DNA from: an uncultured Alphaproteobacteria bacterium
Lineage (GTDB): Bacteria > Pseudomonadota > Alphaproteobacteria > RF32 > CAG-239
Direction: 5' to 3'
Assembly (NCBI GenBank): GCA_944391465.1
Contig: CALXTS010000005.1
Coordinates: 1 to 64,000, forward strand
DNA: 64,000 bases
Shown: positions 17,798-25,807 of the stretch, piece by piece
How positions within the stretch are numbered: the first letter of the stretch is position 1
Layout: each line of letters opens with the position of its first letter
Program-made: the position numbers and the translations under genes
Notes under the pieces: model-generated
Database searches by the model: none
Seen by the model: the letters and a program-made list of their open reading frames with translations, nothing else
Told to the model about the DNA's origin: nothing

Positions 17798-18403
17798 ATG
17801 TGGGAATGGTCTAACAAAAAAAATATAACCGAACAAGAAACCAGCTCCCTTGCCGATGCCTATAATGATTTGCTAAAAAAAGACGGATATAAAACAACAT
17901 CTCCCAATCGACAATTATCAGAAAATAAAAAATTTATCTTAGAAAATGAGGCATCATTACTTAAAGCTGAAAACATGCAGCATTTTCTTGAACAAAAAAT
18001 AGAAAAATATGGTCTACGCGGAATTACCTTACAAGAGCATTCATATAAACCTCAAACTTGGGATGAAATGGATAAATCTTTTATAGAATACAGAAAACTC
18101 CGCAAAATTTTTTTGAAGATGCTTGGATATTCACATGAAGAAGAATGTCGCCGGCTCGGATTAAACGATAAAGATATTTCTTTGCTTAAACAAAGCATAT
18201 CTCCGGAAAATTATAATACACACATTAAATTTCCGCTTGATTTCGGAGGAGTTCTCGACCTTAACAACTTAGCACTAATGAAAACCAATCCGCATCATGA
18301 ACTGTTTCACAGGCTTATTGATATCCAAATTGAAAAGAACTATCTAAAAACCAATAAAAAAATATTTATCCCCCATTTTGAAGGGAAAATTTACTATGAT
18401 TAA
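17798..18403 (+). CDS. Colicin-like HNH nuclease toxin (candidate secreted effector)
   Basis: This 201-residue protein lacks a signal peptide. Residues 106-175 match the HNH domain common at the C-termini of polymorphic toxins. GYSHEEECRRLGLNDKDI leads into N-x-H-x-K-x-PLDFGG (H142), then DLNNLALMKTNP and H-H-E-L-F-H (H167, H171). H142, H167 and H171 correspond to the metal triad. The second His of the usual HH pair, the general base in colicin nucleases, is Ile143 here, so activity is uncertain. The N-terminal 100 residues are charged and could hold a secretion signal. Its stop overlaps the start of a SUKH immunity gene, and it follows the coupling ATPase by 11 bases. A type IV-secreted antibacterial DNase is the best reading, and is inference. 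Confidence 0.75.
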   Translation: MWEWSNKKNITEQETSSLADAYNDLLKKDGYKTTSPNRQLSENKKFILENEASLLKAENMQHFLEQKIEKYGLRGITLQEHSYKPQTWDEMDKSFIEYRKLRKIFLKMLGYSHEEECRRLGLNDKDISLLKQSISPENYNTHIKFPLDFGGVLDLNNLALMKTNPHHELFHRLIDIQIEKNYLKTNKKIFIPHFEGKIYYD

Positions 18404-18821
18404 AGAATATGTAGAACAAATAAAAAACAAAGACGGATGTGTCTATTTTGCTCCGGCAAAAGCCGAAGATATAGAAGCAATCAATAACAAAATGAAAGAG
18501 TTTCTTTTTGCCGAAATACCCGCAGAATACAAAGAATTTTTGAGTCTTACAAACGGAATCATCTATGACGGTATAGAGTTTTTCGGATGCCGCCCTCAAA
18601 TAAGAAATAATTACACTTTCCCAGACTTAATAAAAATAAATCAACCCTATTCAGAATACGCTTATTTTAGCGATAAAATCATCATTGGGAGGATTTCAGA
18701 AAGTTTTATCGTCTATAACAGCCCATCAAATGATTACGCTATGATAGACCGCCTAAACCTGCTTACCAGATCAGAAGAAGATAGTTTTACAGAACTTTTT
18801 AAAAATTTATGCGAAATCTAA
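18396..18821 (+). CDS. SUKH (SMI1/KNR4-like) immunity protein
   Basis: This 141-residue protein has the SUKH pattern: a helix, then AEIPAEYKEFLSLTNG at about 39-54, then a DGIEFFGC strand and a late ISESFIVYNS strand pair. SUKH proteins are the commonest immunity family beside polymorphic nuclease toxins and bind the cognate toxin domain. I use ATG 18396, with AAGGG ten bases upstream, rather than an in-frame TTG at 18378. It overlaps the toxin stop by eight bases (ATGATTAA), so the pair is translationally coupled. Its last four bases overlap the end of yacG on the other strand. Confidence 0.85.
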   Translation: MIKEYVEQIKNKDGCVYFAPAKAEDIEAINNKMKEFLFAEIPAEYKEFLSLTNGIIYDGIEFFGCRPQIRNNYTFPDLIKINQPYSEYAYFSDKIIIGRISESFIVYNSPSNDYAMIDRLNLLTRSEEDSFTELFKNLCEI

Positions 18822-19006
18822 TCTTCTTCACCTGAATTAAATGAAGTTTCAGCAAGTTGCTCCAAATCTTTTTCATCAATTTCAACAGCTTCGACGGTAT
18901 ATTTCTCACAAAACCAATTACCCAAATCAATATCGGCACAACGTTTAGAACAAAAAGGACGATATTTTTTATCGGTAAACTCTTTTTTACAAATCGGACA
19001 AATCAT
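18818..19006 (-). CDS. yacG: DNA gyrase inhibitor YacG
   Basis: This 62-residue zinc-ribbon protein has C-P-I-C at 3-6 and C-S-K-R-C at 19-23, then the conserved DLGNWFCEKY. YacG binds GyrB and blocks DNA binding. It overlaps the end of rng by four bases (ATGA), the usual alphaproteobacterial maf-rng-yacG order. No terminator is visible between it and the convergent immunity gene. Confidence 0.92.
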   Translation of the reverse strand: MICPICKKEFTDKKYRPFCSKRCADIDLGNWFCEKYTVEAVEIDEKDLEQLAETSFNSGEED

Positions 19007-20172
19007 TTTTCAACTCTTCCCTGCCCGCAACAGCTCGGACATTCTACCGTTAAAACATCTCTCAAACTCGGACGCCGCCGCATACGAATAATTTCAACAT
19101 TTCCGCCTCGACTTAAGCCATAACATGTTGACTTTACATAATCTTTTTTCAAACCTTGATTTAATATTTCAATAGGGCTTTTCAAAAACTTATATTCAGA
19201 TAACCCTGCAAAATCAATAACAATCTTTCCGGATAAATTTCTTAGCTTAATTTGTCGTAAAATTTCTTCAGCAGCTTCCGCATTAAGACGATTAAGATTT
19301 CCGTTATTTTTATCATCTCCGCTGTCAACATCAATCGCTGTACAAGCCCTCGTTTCTTCAATAATGATTCGTCCACCGCCCGGAAGCTGAACAATTGGAG
19401 ATAAAGCCTCTCCTATAGATTCATCTAACCCATAATCCTTAAAAGCATCCGAAACTAATTCAACCTCAAAATCCTTATCAGATAAAGATTGCAGTTCTTC
19501 ATACAAATTCCGAGCATTAACGACAATTTTTTTAAGAGTTGATTTATTTCTGAAAATATACTCATAAATCGGATTTTTTTTACCGAGAAGAAGAACGGGA
19601 GCATTAACTTTTCTAGCCAAAACTCTTACCTCATCATACTTTGCTCTTAATTGTTCCATTTCTTTAACAATATCTGTATTTTTAGCAGATTCGGCAGATG
19701 TTCTGACAATCCATCCTTCTTGACCTGTCGTATTATCCAAAAACAAATCTTTTAATTCTTGAGCTCTACTTTTGTCCTCAATTTTATTTGAAACTTCTAC
19801 AGACATTTTATATGGACAATAAACCGAGTATTCTCCGACAAATTGTAATGAGCGACAAAGTTTAGCACCTTTTTCTGCTCTTTGCTCTTGGGCAACCTGT
19901 ACAATCAAACTTTGACCTTCGGTTGCGTTCAAATCATCTAAACCATACTCTCTGGCATTTATAAAAGCCTCTTTACCGTCATTAATATCAACAAAATATC
20001 CTAAACTTCCGTTTGCCAAATCAATTTTATGTAAAATTTTTCCCAAATATATACTACCTTCAGCGGCAGATTTAATATCATCTATTTCTAACTCGGTAAG
20101 TTTTCCGGCCTCTAAACCGGCAATTTTAATTTTACCTTCTGTTTTTTCATAAACAATCGTATCTAAATCCAT
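19003..20172 (-). CDS. rng: Ribonuclease G/E family protein (short RNase G type)
   Basis: This 389-residue endoribonuclease is implicated in rRNA processing and mRNA decay. The S1-like N-terminal part (GSIYLGKILHKI, GYFVDINDGKEAFI) is followed by the catalytic DNase I-like region, with ETRACTAIDVDSG carrying the magnesium-binding Asp and VIDFAGL the second. A C-terminal zinc-link CPSCCGQG follows. There is no long disordered degradosome scaffold, so it is RNase G-like rather than full RNase E. GGAG lies eight bases before the ATG. It sits between maf and yacG in one operon. Confidence 0.92.
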   Translation of the reverse strand: MDLDTIVYEKTEGKIKIAGLEAGKLTELEIDDIKSAAEGSIYLGKILHKIDLANGSLGYFVDINDGKEAFINAREYGLDDLNATEGQSLIVQVAQEQRAEKGAKLCRSLQFVGEYSVYCPYKMSVEVSNKIEDKSRAQELKDLFLDNTTGQEGWIVRTSAESAKNTDIVKEMEQLRAKYDEVRVLARKVNAPVLLLGKKNPIYEYIFRNKSTLKKIVVNARNLYEELQSLSDKDFEVELVSDAFKDYGLDESIGEALSPIVQLPGGGRIIIEETRACTAIDVDSGDDKNNGNLNRLNAEAAEEILRQIKLRNLSGKIVIDFAGLSEYKFLKSPIEILNQGLKKDYVKSTCYGLSRGGNVEIIRMRRRPSLRDVLTVECPSCCGQGRVEK

Positions 20173-20174
20173 CG

Positions 20175-20756
20175 CTAAATCTCCTCTTTAATTCCGGCTG
20201 AAATCAACATATTTCTTGTTTCATACAAAGGTAATCCGACAACCCCTGAATAAGAACCGATTATTTTGCGCACAAAAGCGGCCAAACATCCTTCGATCTT
20301 ATATCCTGAACAACCAATCCATTCGTGCGTTTTTATATAATCACTAATCTCTTTTTCCGTAAGACTCTTCATCAAAATTTTCGTAGTGTTAAGTTTAAGA
20401 GAAAGCCTTCCTTTAGCATCAATAACACTTACAGCACTTAAAACCCGATGAGTTTTTCCGGATAACATTTTCATAATACATTCTTGTTCTGCATCATTTT
20501 TAGCTTTTTGAATAATTTTTTGCCCGCAAACAACAACCGTATCACAAGCCAAAACAATTTCTCCGGGATATTTCTGCGCTACATGCAAACATTTTTCCTT
20601 CGCCATTCTTTTAACATAGGCAGAAGGTTTCTCAAACTTAAGAGGTGTTTCATCAATATCAGCAGGCTCAATTTTTTTAGGAGAAAGAGAAACCTGCTCA
20701 AGAAGTTGTTTTCTTTGAGGAGAACCCGACGCCAAAATAAAATTGTAACAAACCAT
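20175..20756 (-). CDS. maf: Maf-like nucleoside triphosphate pyrophosphatase
   Basis: This 193-residue protein removes pyrophosphate from non-canonical or m7G/UTP-type nucleotides. The Maf signature LASGSPQRKQLL opens the protein, with D-E at about 39-41 (PADIDETP), LACDTVV in the middle, and the C-terminal GCSGYKIEGCLAAFVRKI and SYSGVVGLPL. The start is ATG 20756; a TTG one codon earlier is also in frame. First gene of the maf-rng-yacG operon. Confidence 0.92.
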   Translation of the reverse strand: MVCYNFILASGSPQRKQLLEQVSLSPKKIEPADIDETPLKFEKPSAYVKRMAKEKCLHVAQKYPGEIVLACDTVVVCGQKIIQKAKNDAEQECIMKMLSGKTHRVLSAVSVIDAKGRLSLKLNTTKILMKSLTEKEISDYIKTHEWIGCSGYKIEGCLAAFVRKIIGSYSGVVGLPLYETRNMLISAGIKEEI

Positions 20757-20785
20757 CAAAACAACCCAAAAAATAGATTACCATA

Positions 20786-20841
20786 CAAAAAAGAGCTTTA
20801 ACGAAAACGGTTCAACAAGATTTGTTTTCGAAAAAAGCTCT
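20786..20841 (-). terminator. Terminator after dksA
   Basis: AGAGCTTT at 20792-20799 pairs with AAAGCTCT at 20834-20841, and CGAAAAC pairs with GTTTTCG inside it. Read on the minus strand, a run of T follows the stem. It separates dksA from maf. Confidence 0.8.
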
Positions 20842-20862
20842 AAAAAAAATTAATAAAAAAGA

Positions 20863-21288
20863 TTAGGCTTCATCATCATAAGTCTTTTCCATCCGCTCAT
20901 GACGCTCCTGAGCTTCAAGAGAAAGAGTTGCGACCGGACGAACCTCTAATCTGTCAATACCGATAGGATCTCCTGTCTCTTCACAATAACCATAAACCCC
21001 ATCTTCAATTCTTTTAAGGGCATCATCAATTTTAGAAATCAGTTTACGTGCACGATCCCGAGTTCTTAATTCTAAAGCCTTATCAGACTCCAAAGATGCA
21101 CGATCAATCTGATCAGGCTGATTAAGTCCGCCTTGGCGTAAATCTTCAAGAGTATCTTTAGATTGTCCGATTAAAGATTTCTTCCAGTTAAGAAGTTTCT
21201 GGCGAAAATACTCCAACTGCATTTCGTTCATATATTCTTCATCTTTAGAAGGTTTATAATCAGGCGGAAGAATAACAACATTATCCAT
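20863..21288 (-). CDS. dksA: DksA family transcription factor (zinc-less)
   Basis: This 141-residue RNA polymerase secondary-channel regulator works with ppGpp. A coiled-coil body (EMQLEYFRQKLLNWKKSL... with DxxDxA-like DQIDRASLESD near the tip) is followed by the C-terminal YGYCEETGDPIGIDRLEVRPVATLSLEAQERHE. Only the first of the four zinc cysteines remains, as in known C-minus alphaproteobacterial DksA forms. AAGGAG precedes the ATG. Its gene neighbours fliX and dksA are a familiar alphaproteobacterial pair. Confidence 0.92.
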   Translation of the reverse strand: MDNVVILPPDYKPSKDEEYMNEMQLEYFRQKLLNWKKSLIGQSKDTLEDLRQGGLNQPDQIDRASLESDKALELRTRDRARKLISKIDDALKRIEDGVYGYCEETGDPIGIDRLEVRPVATLSLEAQERHERMEKTYDDEA

Positions 21289-21398
21289 AACACGGCTCCT
21301 TAACTAACATAAAATAAATATTATCTGGTAACATACCTAATCATATTAAAAATTCAAGAGAAAAAATAGAATTATCAGCCCATAATCAATTGAAAAGT

Positions 21399-21821
21399 CT
21401 ATTTTGTCAGCTTAGCCAGCTCAACCTCGACTCTCAATTCAATTTCTGCAATAATTTCTTTTAATTTTTCATCTTGAGTTTCAAATTGTTTTTCTTTAAT
21501 CATTCTGGACAACTCTATAAGCTCGTCTTTAGATATATAACCGGCTAACAAACCATCTCTGATAACCTCAAGTTTATCTAAAAGAGCATTACCTCTTTTA
21601 ATAAGTTTTTTGCGAATTTGCTTTTCTTCCTCATCTGTTGCGGTCTGAGCAGCAAAAATAGCATCAGTTATAGAAATTGCGGATGAAGGATTTACCGGAG
21701 CACTATCTGTTTTCATCATTTCATTCAAGTAAGAAGAGAAACTAGCACCCGTTCCAGTTTTAACACTTTTTCCTGTTTTAGAGGTTGTTCTACTAGCGGA
21801 AACATCATTAACTTTAATCAC
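21399..21821 (-). CDS. fliX: FliX-like flagellar assembly regulator
   Basis: This 140-residue protein starts at GTG with AGGAG eight bases upstream. The disordered N-terminus has a FSSYL motif. The C-terminal helical domain has the FliX pattern KRGNALLDKLEVIRDGLLAGYI followed by ending EIELRVEVELAKL. In Caulobacter, FliX works with FlbD to couple class II flagellar assembly to gene expression. No other flagellar gene is in the window, and here it follows a pilin gene by 15 bases. Identification is good; retention of a flagellar role is unproven. Confidence 0.85.
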   Translation of the reverse strand: MIKVNDVSASRTTSKTGKSVKTGTGASFSSYLNEMMKTDSAPVNPSSAISITDAIFAAQTATDEEEKQIRKKLIKRGNALLDKLEVIRDGLLAGYISKDELIELSRMIKEKQFETQDEKLKEIIAEIELRVEVELAKLTK

Positions 21822-21836
21822 AAAACATCTCCTTAT

Positions 21837-22433
21837 TTATTGGAACACCCAAGTAATATCATTGGTTGTATCACTCGTACAAGCTGCAGAAGCCTTATCA
21901 AAAGTAACCGGAAGCCTAACAACGTTACCATCAATAGTTTTCATTTCATCATAATTTCCGTAAGGCAATAAGAATAGAGTTTCTGCATTAACACTAATCG
22001 CAACCATATCAGAATTTTGGCGTTTAACCCAATTAATCTGCAAAATATCAATGCAAGCTCTTTTATTAAGACCAAAGAAAGTAACATTATAATAATCATC
22101 ACTTTGAAAAACTTCATCTTTGCTGATAATTACCTTACCTCCTAACCTGTGGCGAAGCTCTTCACCCGAAATTAAAGAAGTTGGAATAACTTTTTCTTCA
22201 ATAAGCGTTGCATTATCTCCTAAAGTATCATATTTACCTTCAACAGCATATCTTTCGGTAATATTTTTTTGTAAATCTTGAATCTGGCTAACCGTAACAC
22301 TTTGTTTAAATTTCGACATTACATTGCTTATAATTCCCAGAACACCAATTCCAAGAATAGATATTATAGAAATAACGGCCAAAGTTTCCATCATGGTGGC
22401 GCCGCTCTGATTACTTGTTTTACCCAAAAGCAT
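21837..22433 (-). CDS. Type IV pilin (PilS-like prepilin)
   Basis: About 198 residues from ATG 22433, which has AGGAG nine bases upstream; a TTG nine bases earlier is unlikely. The prepilin N-terminus SGATMMETLAVISIISILGI shows the cleavage Gly, Glu at +5 of the mature protein and the hydrophobic assembly helix. The globular C-terminal domain ends in ...AACTSDTTNDITWVF, as in PilS-type major pilins. Two late cysteines (in RACID and AACTS) may form a disulphide. No prepilin peptidase or assembly ATPase lies nearby. It is divergent from the outer-membrane protein gene at 22601. Confidence 0.82.
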   Translation of the reverse strand: MLLGKTSNQSGATMMETLAVISIISILGIGVLGIISNVMSKFKQSVTVSQIQDLQKNITERYAVEGKYDTLGDNATLIEEKVIPTSLISGEELRHRLGGKVIISKDEVFQSDDYYNVTFFGLNKRACIDILQINWVKRQNSDMVAISVNAETLFLLPYGNYDEMKTIDGNVVRLPVTFDKASAACTSDTTNDITWVFQ

Positions 22434-22600
22434 CAAAATCAACTCCTAATACCTAAAAGTATCATGATTATAAGCATAAAACAATTAAAATATTGTAATA
22501 TTAATTTACTTTATTTTTATAAAATATATACTATAGTCCTAGATATAAGTCTGATATAGTATAAAGACTTAAATTAAAAATTTAGATAAAGGAACTTATA

Positions 22601-23134
22601 ATGAAAAAAACAATCGCATTATTAGTTGCAGCTTCCGCTGTTGCTTTCGCAGCTAATGCTAGCGCAAAAGAATATACACCTTATGTTGGTGTAAATTATA
22701 ACTATACAGAAATGAGAGATGACTTTGATTTTAATTCTTATTCTGTAACCGTTGGTACTGACTACAATAAATATTTCGGAACAGAGTTGTTCTATCAAAA
22801 TTCAAACAAAGACCACAAACTTATTGATGGCGATAAAGAAAAGCGCGATTTTGACGCTTATGGTTTAGATGTTTATGGATATCTTCCGTTAGGTTGTGCG
22901 CAGAAATTTGCTCCGTTCGTAACCGCAGGTATTGCAAACTATGACTTTGATTATGCTGATAATGCAGAAAAAGTTTCTGACAATGGTCTTGGTTATCGTC
23001 TCGGTGCCGGTGTTCAATATAAATTTGACAACAATATAGCTATCCGCGCTCTTGGACGCTATGTATGGACAGATAAATTACAAGGACAAGATCATTTATC
23101 CGAATTCTCTCTCGGAGCAAGATACAGCTTCTAG
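22601..23134 (+). CDS. Outer-membrane beta-barrel protein
   Basis: This 177-residue protein has a clear signal peptide (MKKTIALLVAASAVAFAANASA, cleavage after ANASA). The rest is alternating beta strands, opening with YTPYVGVNYNYTEM and closing with FSLGARYSF, whose terminal Phe is typical of outer-membrane barrels. About eight strands are expected, as in OmpA/OmpX-type surface proteins. AAAGG lies upstream of the ATG and a strong terminator follows. The exact function is unknown. Confidence 0.87.
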   Translation: MKKTIALLVAASAVAFAANASAKEYTPYVGVNYNYTEMRDDFDFNSYSVTVGTDYNKYFGTELFYQNSNKDHKLIDGDKEKRDFDAYGLDVYGYLPLGCAQKFAPFVTAGIANYDFDYADNAEKVSDNGLGYRLGAGVQYKFDNNIAIRALGRYVWTDKLQGQDHLSEFSLGARYSF

Positions 23135-23154
23135 TTTGAATAGTTTAACAAAAG

Positions 23155-23181
23155 AAGACAGTGTATTTACTGTCTTTTTTT
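23155..23181 (+). terminator. Terminator after the outer-membrane protein gene
   Basis: AAGACAGT and ACTGTCTT form an 8-bp stem with a six-base loop, followed by a run of T. Confidence 0.88.
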
Positions 23182-23259
23182 GTTTTAAAAATAAAAAAGC
23201 TGTTCAAAAATAAAATCAATGCTATATTTATAAAAAATATAAACAAAAGGAATATACTC

Positions 23260-23739
23260 ATGAAAAAATTACTTTCTCTTTTAGTCATAAGCTTAATTTT
23301 TTGTTCTTGCTCAAAAGAAGAAGAAAAACAAGCTCCGGAAACAAAAAATATTCCATCAGCAGAAATAAAAACATCAGAAGAAATATATAGCTTTGATATC
23401 AACACACTAGAGGAAGGATGTAATTCTGAAAGCCAAATGATTTGTGCAATAAATTTAAGTATAAAATGCACCATAAATCCAGAATTTAGCGAATGTATAG
23501 AACACAAAAAGGAAATGCCCGACTTTATATTTATGGAAGATGAAAGTCTAAAAAGGCCAACATCTCAATCCTACAAAATCACAAAAATCAAACCCTTAGA
23601 AGATAGTATGGTAGAAATTTATACCCAAAGTACTTGTAACGGCAATTGGTTTGGTTTATGTAACGGAAATATTATTTATGTTATGAGTTTTCGTGATGGA
23701 AAATGGGTTGTTAAAGACCTATACGCCATAGAATCATAA
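23260..23739 (+). CDS. Predicted lipoprotein, unknown function
   Basis: The gene starts at ATG 23260, nine bases after AAAAGG. The protein is 159 residues. The signal peptide MKKLLSLLVISLIFCSCSK has a lipobox-like end, with Cys16 or Cys18 as the lipidated residue. An acidic linker (EEEKQAPETK) leads to a small domain with several cysteines (CNSESQMICAINLSIKC, ...FSECIEH, CNGNWFGLCNG), suggesting disulphides. The sequence ends SFRDGKWVVKDLYAIES. No family is recognised. Confidence 0.75.
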   Translation: MKKLLSLLVISLIFCSCSKEEEKQAPETKNIPSAEIKTSEEIYSFDINTLEEGCNSESQMICAINLSIKCTINPEFSECIEHKKEMPDFIFMEDESLKRPTSQSYKITKIKPLEDSMVEIYTQSTCNGNWFGLCNGNIIYVMSFRDGKWVVKDLYAIES

Positions 23740-23742
23740 AAA

Positions 23743-24276
23743 TTAATTCTGTAAGCTATTTTTTAAAGCCTCATCAAATCTGTCTTTGGCAGTATTCTGT
23801 TGAGGCTTTTTATTAAAAACAATTCTTTCCTCCGAATTCATTCTTGCCAAATCCTTTTCCAATTCTTCATTATAAGGAATTTTTCCGCTTTTAGCAATTT
23901 CTTCCAAATCTTTAGAATATTGAGTATAATTACGTTGATAAACCGGAGTATTGGAAAAATCATCCATAATATTTTGAAGATTTGTATTTTTTTCATTATT
24001 AATATTTTCTTGCTTATTATATCTGACAACCAACTCAGGCTCTTTAACCACTTTTTTCTTAGGTTTTACTTTAACATAACGAGGTTTTTGTGGTTCAGAT
24101 TTTTTCAAATCATCAGCTAAATGATATCTGGGCATAACCAACCTTTCCGGCTGAATTTTAGCACTTTCGGGGATAAAAAAATCCGGTTCTAATTTTTTAC
24201 GAACAAAAGTCTCCTGAGCTTTTGCCGAACAATTAATACTAAGCACCATAAACAAACCCACAATAAATTTATTCAT
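23743..24276 (-). CDS. Secreted protein, unknown function
   Basis: This 177-residue protein has a signal peptide (MNKFIVGLFMVLSINCSAKAQ). The rest is low in hydrophobic residues, rich in Lys, Glu, Asn and Gln, and probably disordered in the periplasm. GAGG lies seven bases before the ATG. It is convergent with the lipoprotein gene ending at 23739. No domain is recognised. Confidence 0.68.
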   Translation of the reverse strand: MNKFIVGLFMVLSINCSAKAQETFVRKKLEPDFFIPESAKIQPERLVMPRYHLADDLKKSEPQKPRYVKVKPKKKVVKEPELVVRYNKQENINNEKNTNLQNIMDDFSNTPVYQRNYTQYSKDLEEIAKSGKIPYNEELEKDLARMNSEERIVFNKKPQQNTAKDRFDEALKNSLQN

Positions 24277-24327
24277 AAAAAAACCTCATCAACGATAAGT
24301 TAACGAATAAAATATATAATAGAATAC

Positions 24328-24999
24328 ATGAAAAAACTTTTTTTTATATTAACATTAAACACCTACATCGCTTTGTTATCAACCAAAGCGTTAGCTTTTG
24401 ATTGTTCTCAAATACAAACAATTCCATCAATAGAATTTTCAACCTCTTACGGAAAACTAAGATACGACACTACCAAAAACAACCAACAAATAACCGCAAT
24501 AGCAAAAACTTACGGCATATCAGAAAAAGGATTATTTGCAGCAGGATTAGCAACCATAAACGTTAATTTTGAAGTATCTATAAACACACTGGGTAAAATA
24601 TACGGAGAAAATAATATTTGTGTTATCCCAACCAATATCAACATTTATATTGGCTATTCGGATCCTGTAATTTATATATCTAAAAATCTGGCTAAGAATA
24701 GCTGTAAATATAATGTTGTATTAAGACACGAACAAACACATCATCAAATAAACAAAAATGCCTTAGAGTATTTTTTACCTTTATTTCATGATGCCATAAA
24801 AAAAATAATAACCAGCGTAAAACCGATTAACGTCAATACGGCAGAAGAAATAGATTTAGCAACAACCGAATTAACACAAACTTATAACCGAAAAATATCC
24901 CCTCTTATAGAAGTGTTTAAAAACGAACTTCTTATTGAACAGAGTAAACTTGATAATCATGAAAATTATCAACACGAAGAAGAAATATGCAAAAATTAA
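24328..24999 (+). CDS. Exported HExxH-motif protein (possible metallopeptidase)
   Basis: This 223-residue protein has a signal peptide (MKKLFFILTLNTYIALLSTKALA). A central VVLRHEQTHHQIN (H134-E135-x-x-H138) matches the zinc-peptidase motif, with an extra His139. Later glutamates (EEIDLATTE) could supply a third ligand. It may act in the periplasm, but the family is not recognised. No convincing ribosome binding site is visible. It overlaps the end of the convergent HAD gene by four bases. Confidence 0.65.
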   Translation: MKKLFFILTLNTYIALLSTKALAFDCSQIQTIPSIEFSTSYGKLRYDTTKNNQQITAIAKTYGISEKGLFAAGLATINVNFEVSINTLGKIYGENNICVIPTNINIYIGYSDPVIYISKNLAKNSCKYNVVLRHEQTHHQINKNALEYFLPLFHDAIKKIITSVKPINVNTAEEIDLATTELTQTYNRKISPLIEVFKNELLIEQSKLDNHENYQHEEEICKN

Positions 25000-25670
25000 G
25001 CTGCTGTTTTATTACCTAAAACTTCATCCAAAAAAGATTCCACACCTCTAAAAGCATAATCTATATAAGTTTTATCTTTAGCGGAATTATTTTTATAATA
25101 AATTCTGACGGTATCCATACCGGCTTCTTTAGCAAATTCCAAATTAGAATAGCTATCATCTACAAAAAGACAATCTTCAGGCTTGACGTGTATTTTTTCA
25201 CAATATTTTAAATAGACATCAGCATTTTCATTTTTTTTATAAACACCAAAATCTTCTACGGAATAAAATCTATCCTTAAAAAATTCATACAAGCCGATGT
25301 GTTTTAATATTTTTTCAGAAGCATATCGATCACTGGCCGTAAAAATATACTGTTCAGCGGGAACTTTTTTAATTTTATCCAAAAGATTTTCATAAGCAGT
25401 AATTTTTTCAACGGGTTTACGTTTATGATAAGCATAAAATAATTCCCCGGGATCAACATTATAATCCCTATAAAAAATTTCACCACCATTACGATAAATA
25501 TTGTAAGATTCTTTAACTTTGGCTTTAGCTGTCTCCAAATCCATAGGAACTTTCAAATCCTCAACCAACGCTGTCGCCATGGTTGTATCTAATAAATCAG
25601 CCCATTCAGGAGTACGCAAATAAAGAGTATCATCCAAATCCCAGATAATATATTTTTTACCAAAAACCAA
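24996..25670 (-). CDS. HAD-family pyrimidine 5'-nucleotidase-like phosphatase
   Basis: This 224-residue protein starts at TTG, with GGAG eight bases upstream. HAD motif I is IIWDLDDTLY (nucleophile Asp near residue 11), motif II FTASDR, and motif IV LFVDDSYSNLEFA. The alpha-helical cap between motifs I and II is of the SDT1/pyrimidine 5'-nucleotidase type. Substrate not provable from sequence. Confidence 0.82.
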   Translation of the reverse strand: MVFGKKYIIWDLDDTLYLRTPEWADLLDTTMATALVEDLKVPMDLETAKAKVKESYNIYRNGGEIFYRDYNVDPGELFYAYHKRKPVEKITAYENLLDKIKKVPAEQYIFTASDRYASEKILKHIGLYEFFKDRFYSVEDFGVYKKNENADVYLKYCEKIHVKPEDCLFVDDSYSNLEFAKEAGMDTVRIYYKNNSAKDKTYIDYAFRGVESFLDEVLGNKTAA

Positions 25671-25746
25671 TTTTTAGCTCCGTTAAAATTTACAAACGCT
25701 TTAATATTACTCAATAAGAAACTTTCGTCAACACTATTCTTGAACC

Positions 25747-25774
25747 TTGAATGCTCAAAAGGGAATGTTATATC
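25747..25774 (+). promoter_or_regulatory. Putative promoter of the 25808 lipoprotein gene
   Basis: TTGAAT and TATATC are spaced by 16 bases in the divergent gap, 33 bases before the start codon. Confidence 0.35.
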
Positions 25775-25807
25775 AAACATAACCAACAACAAAATAAAGA
25801 GGTGAAA

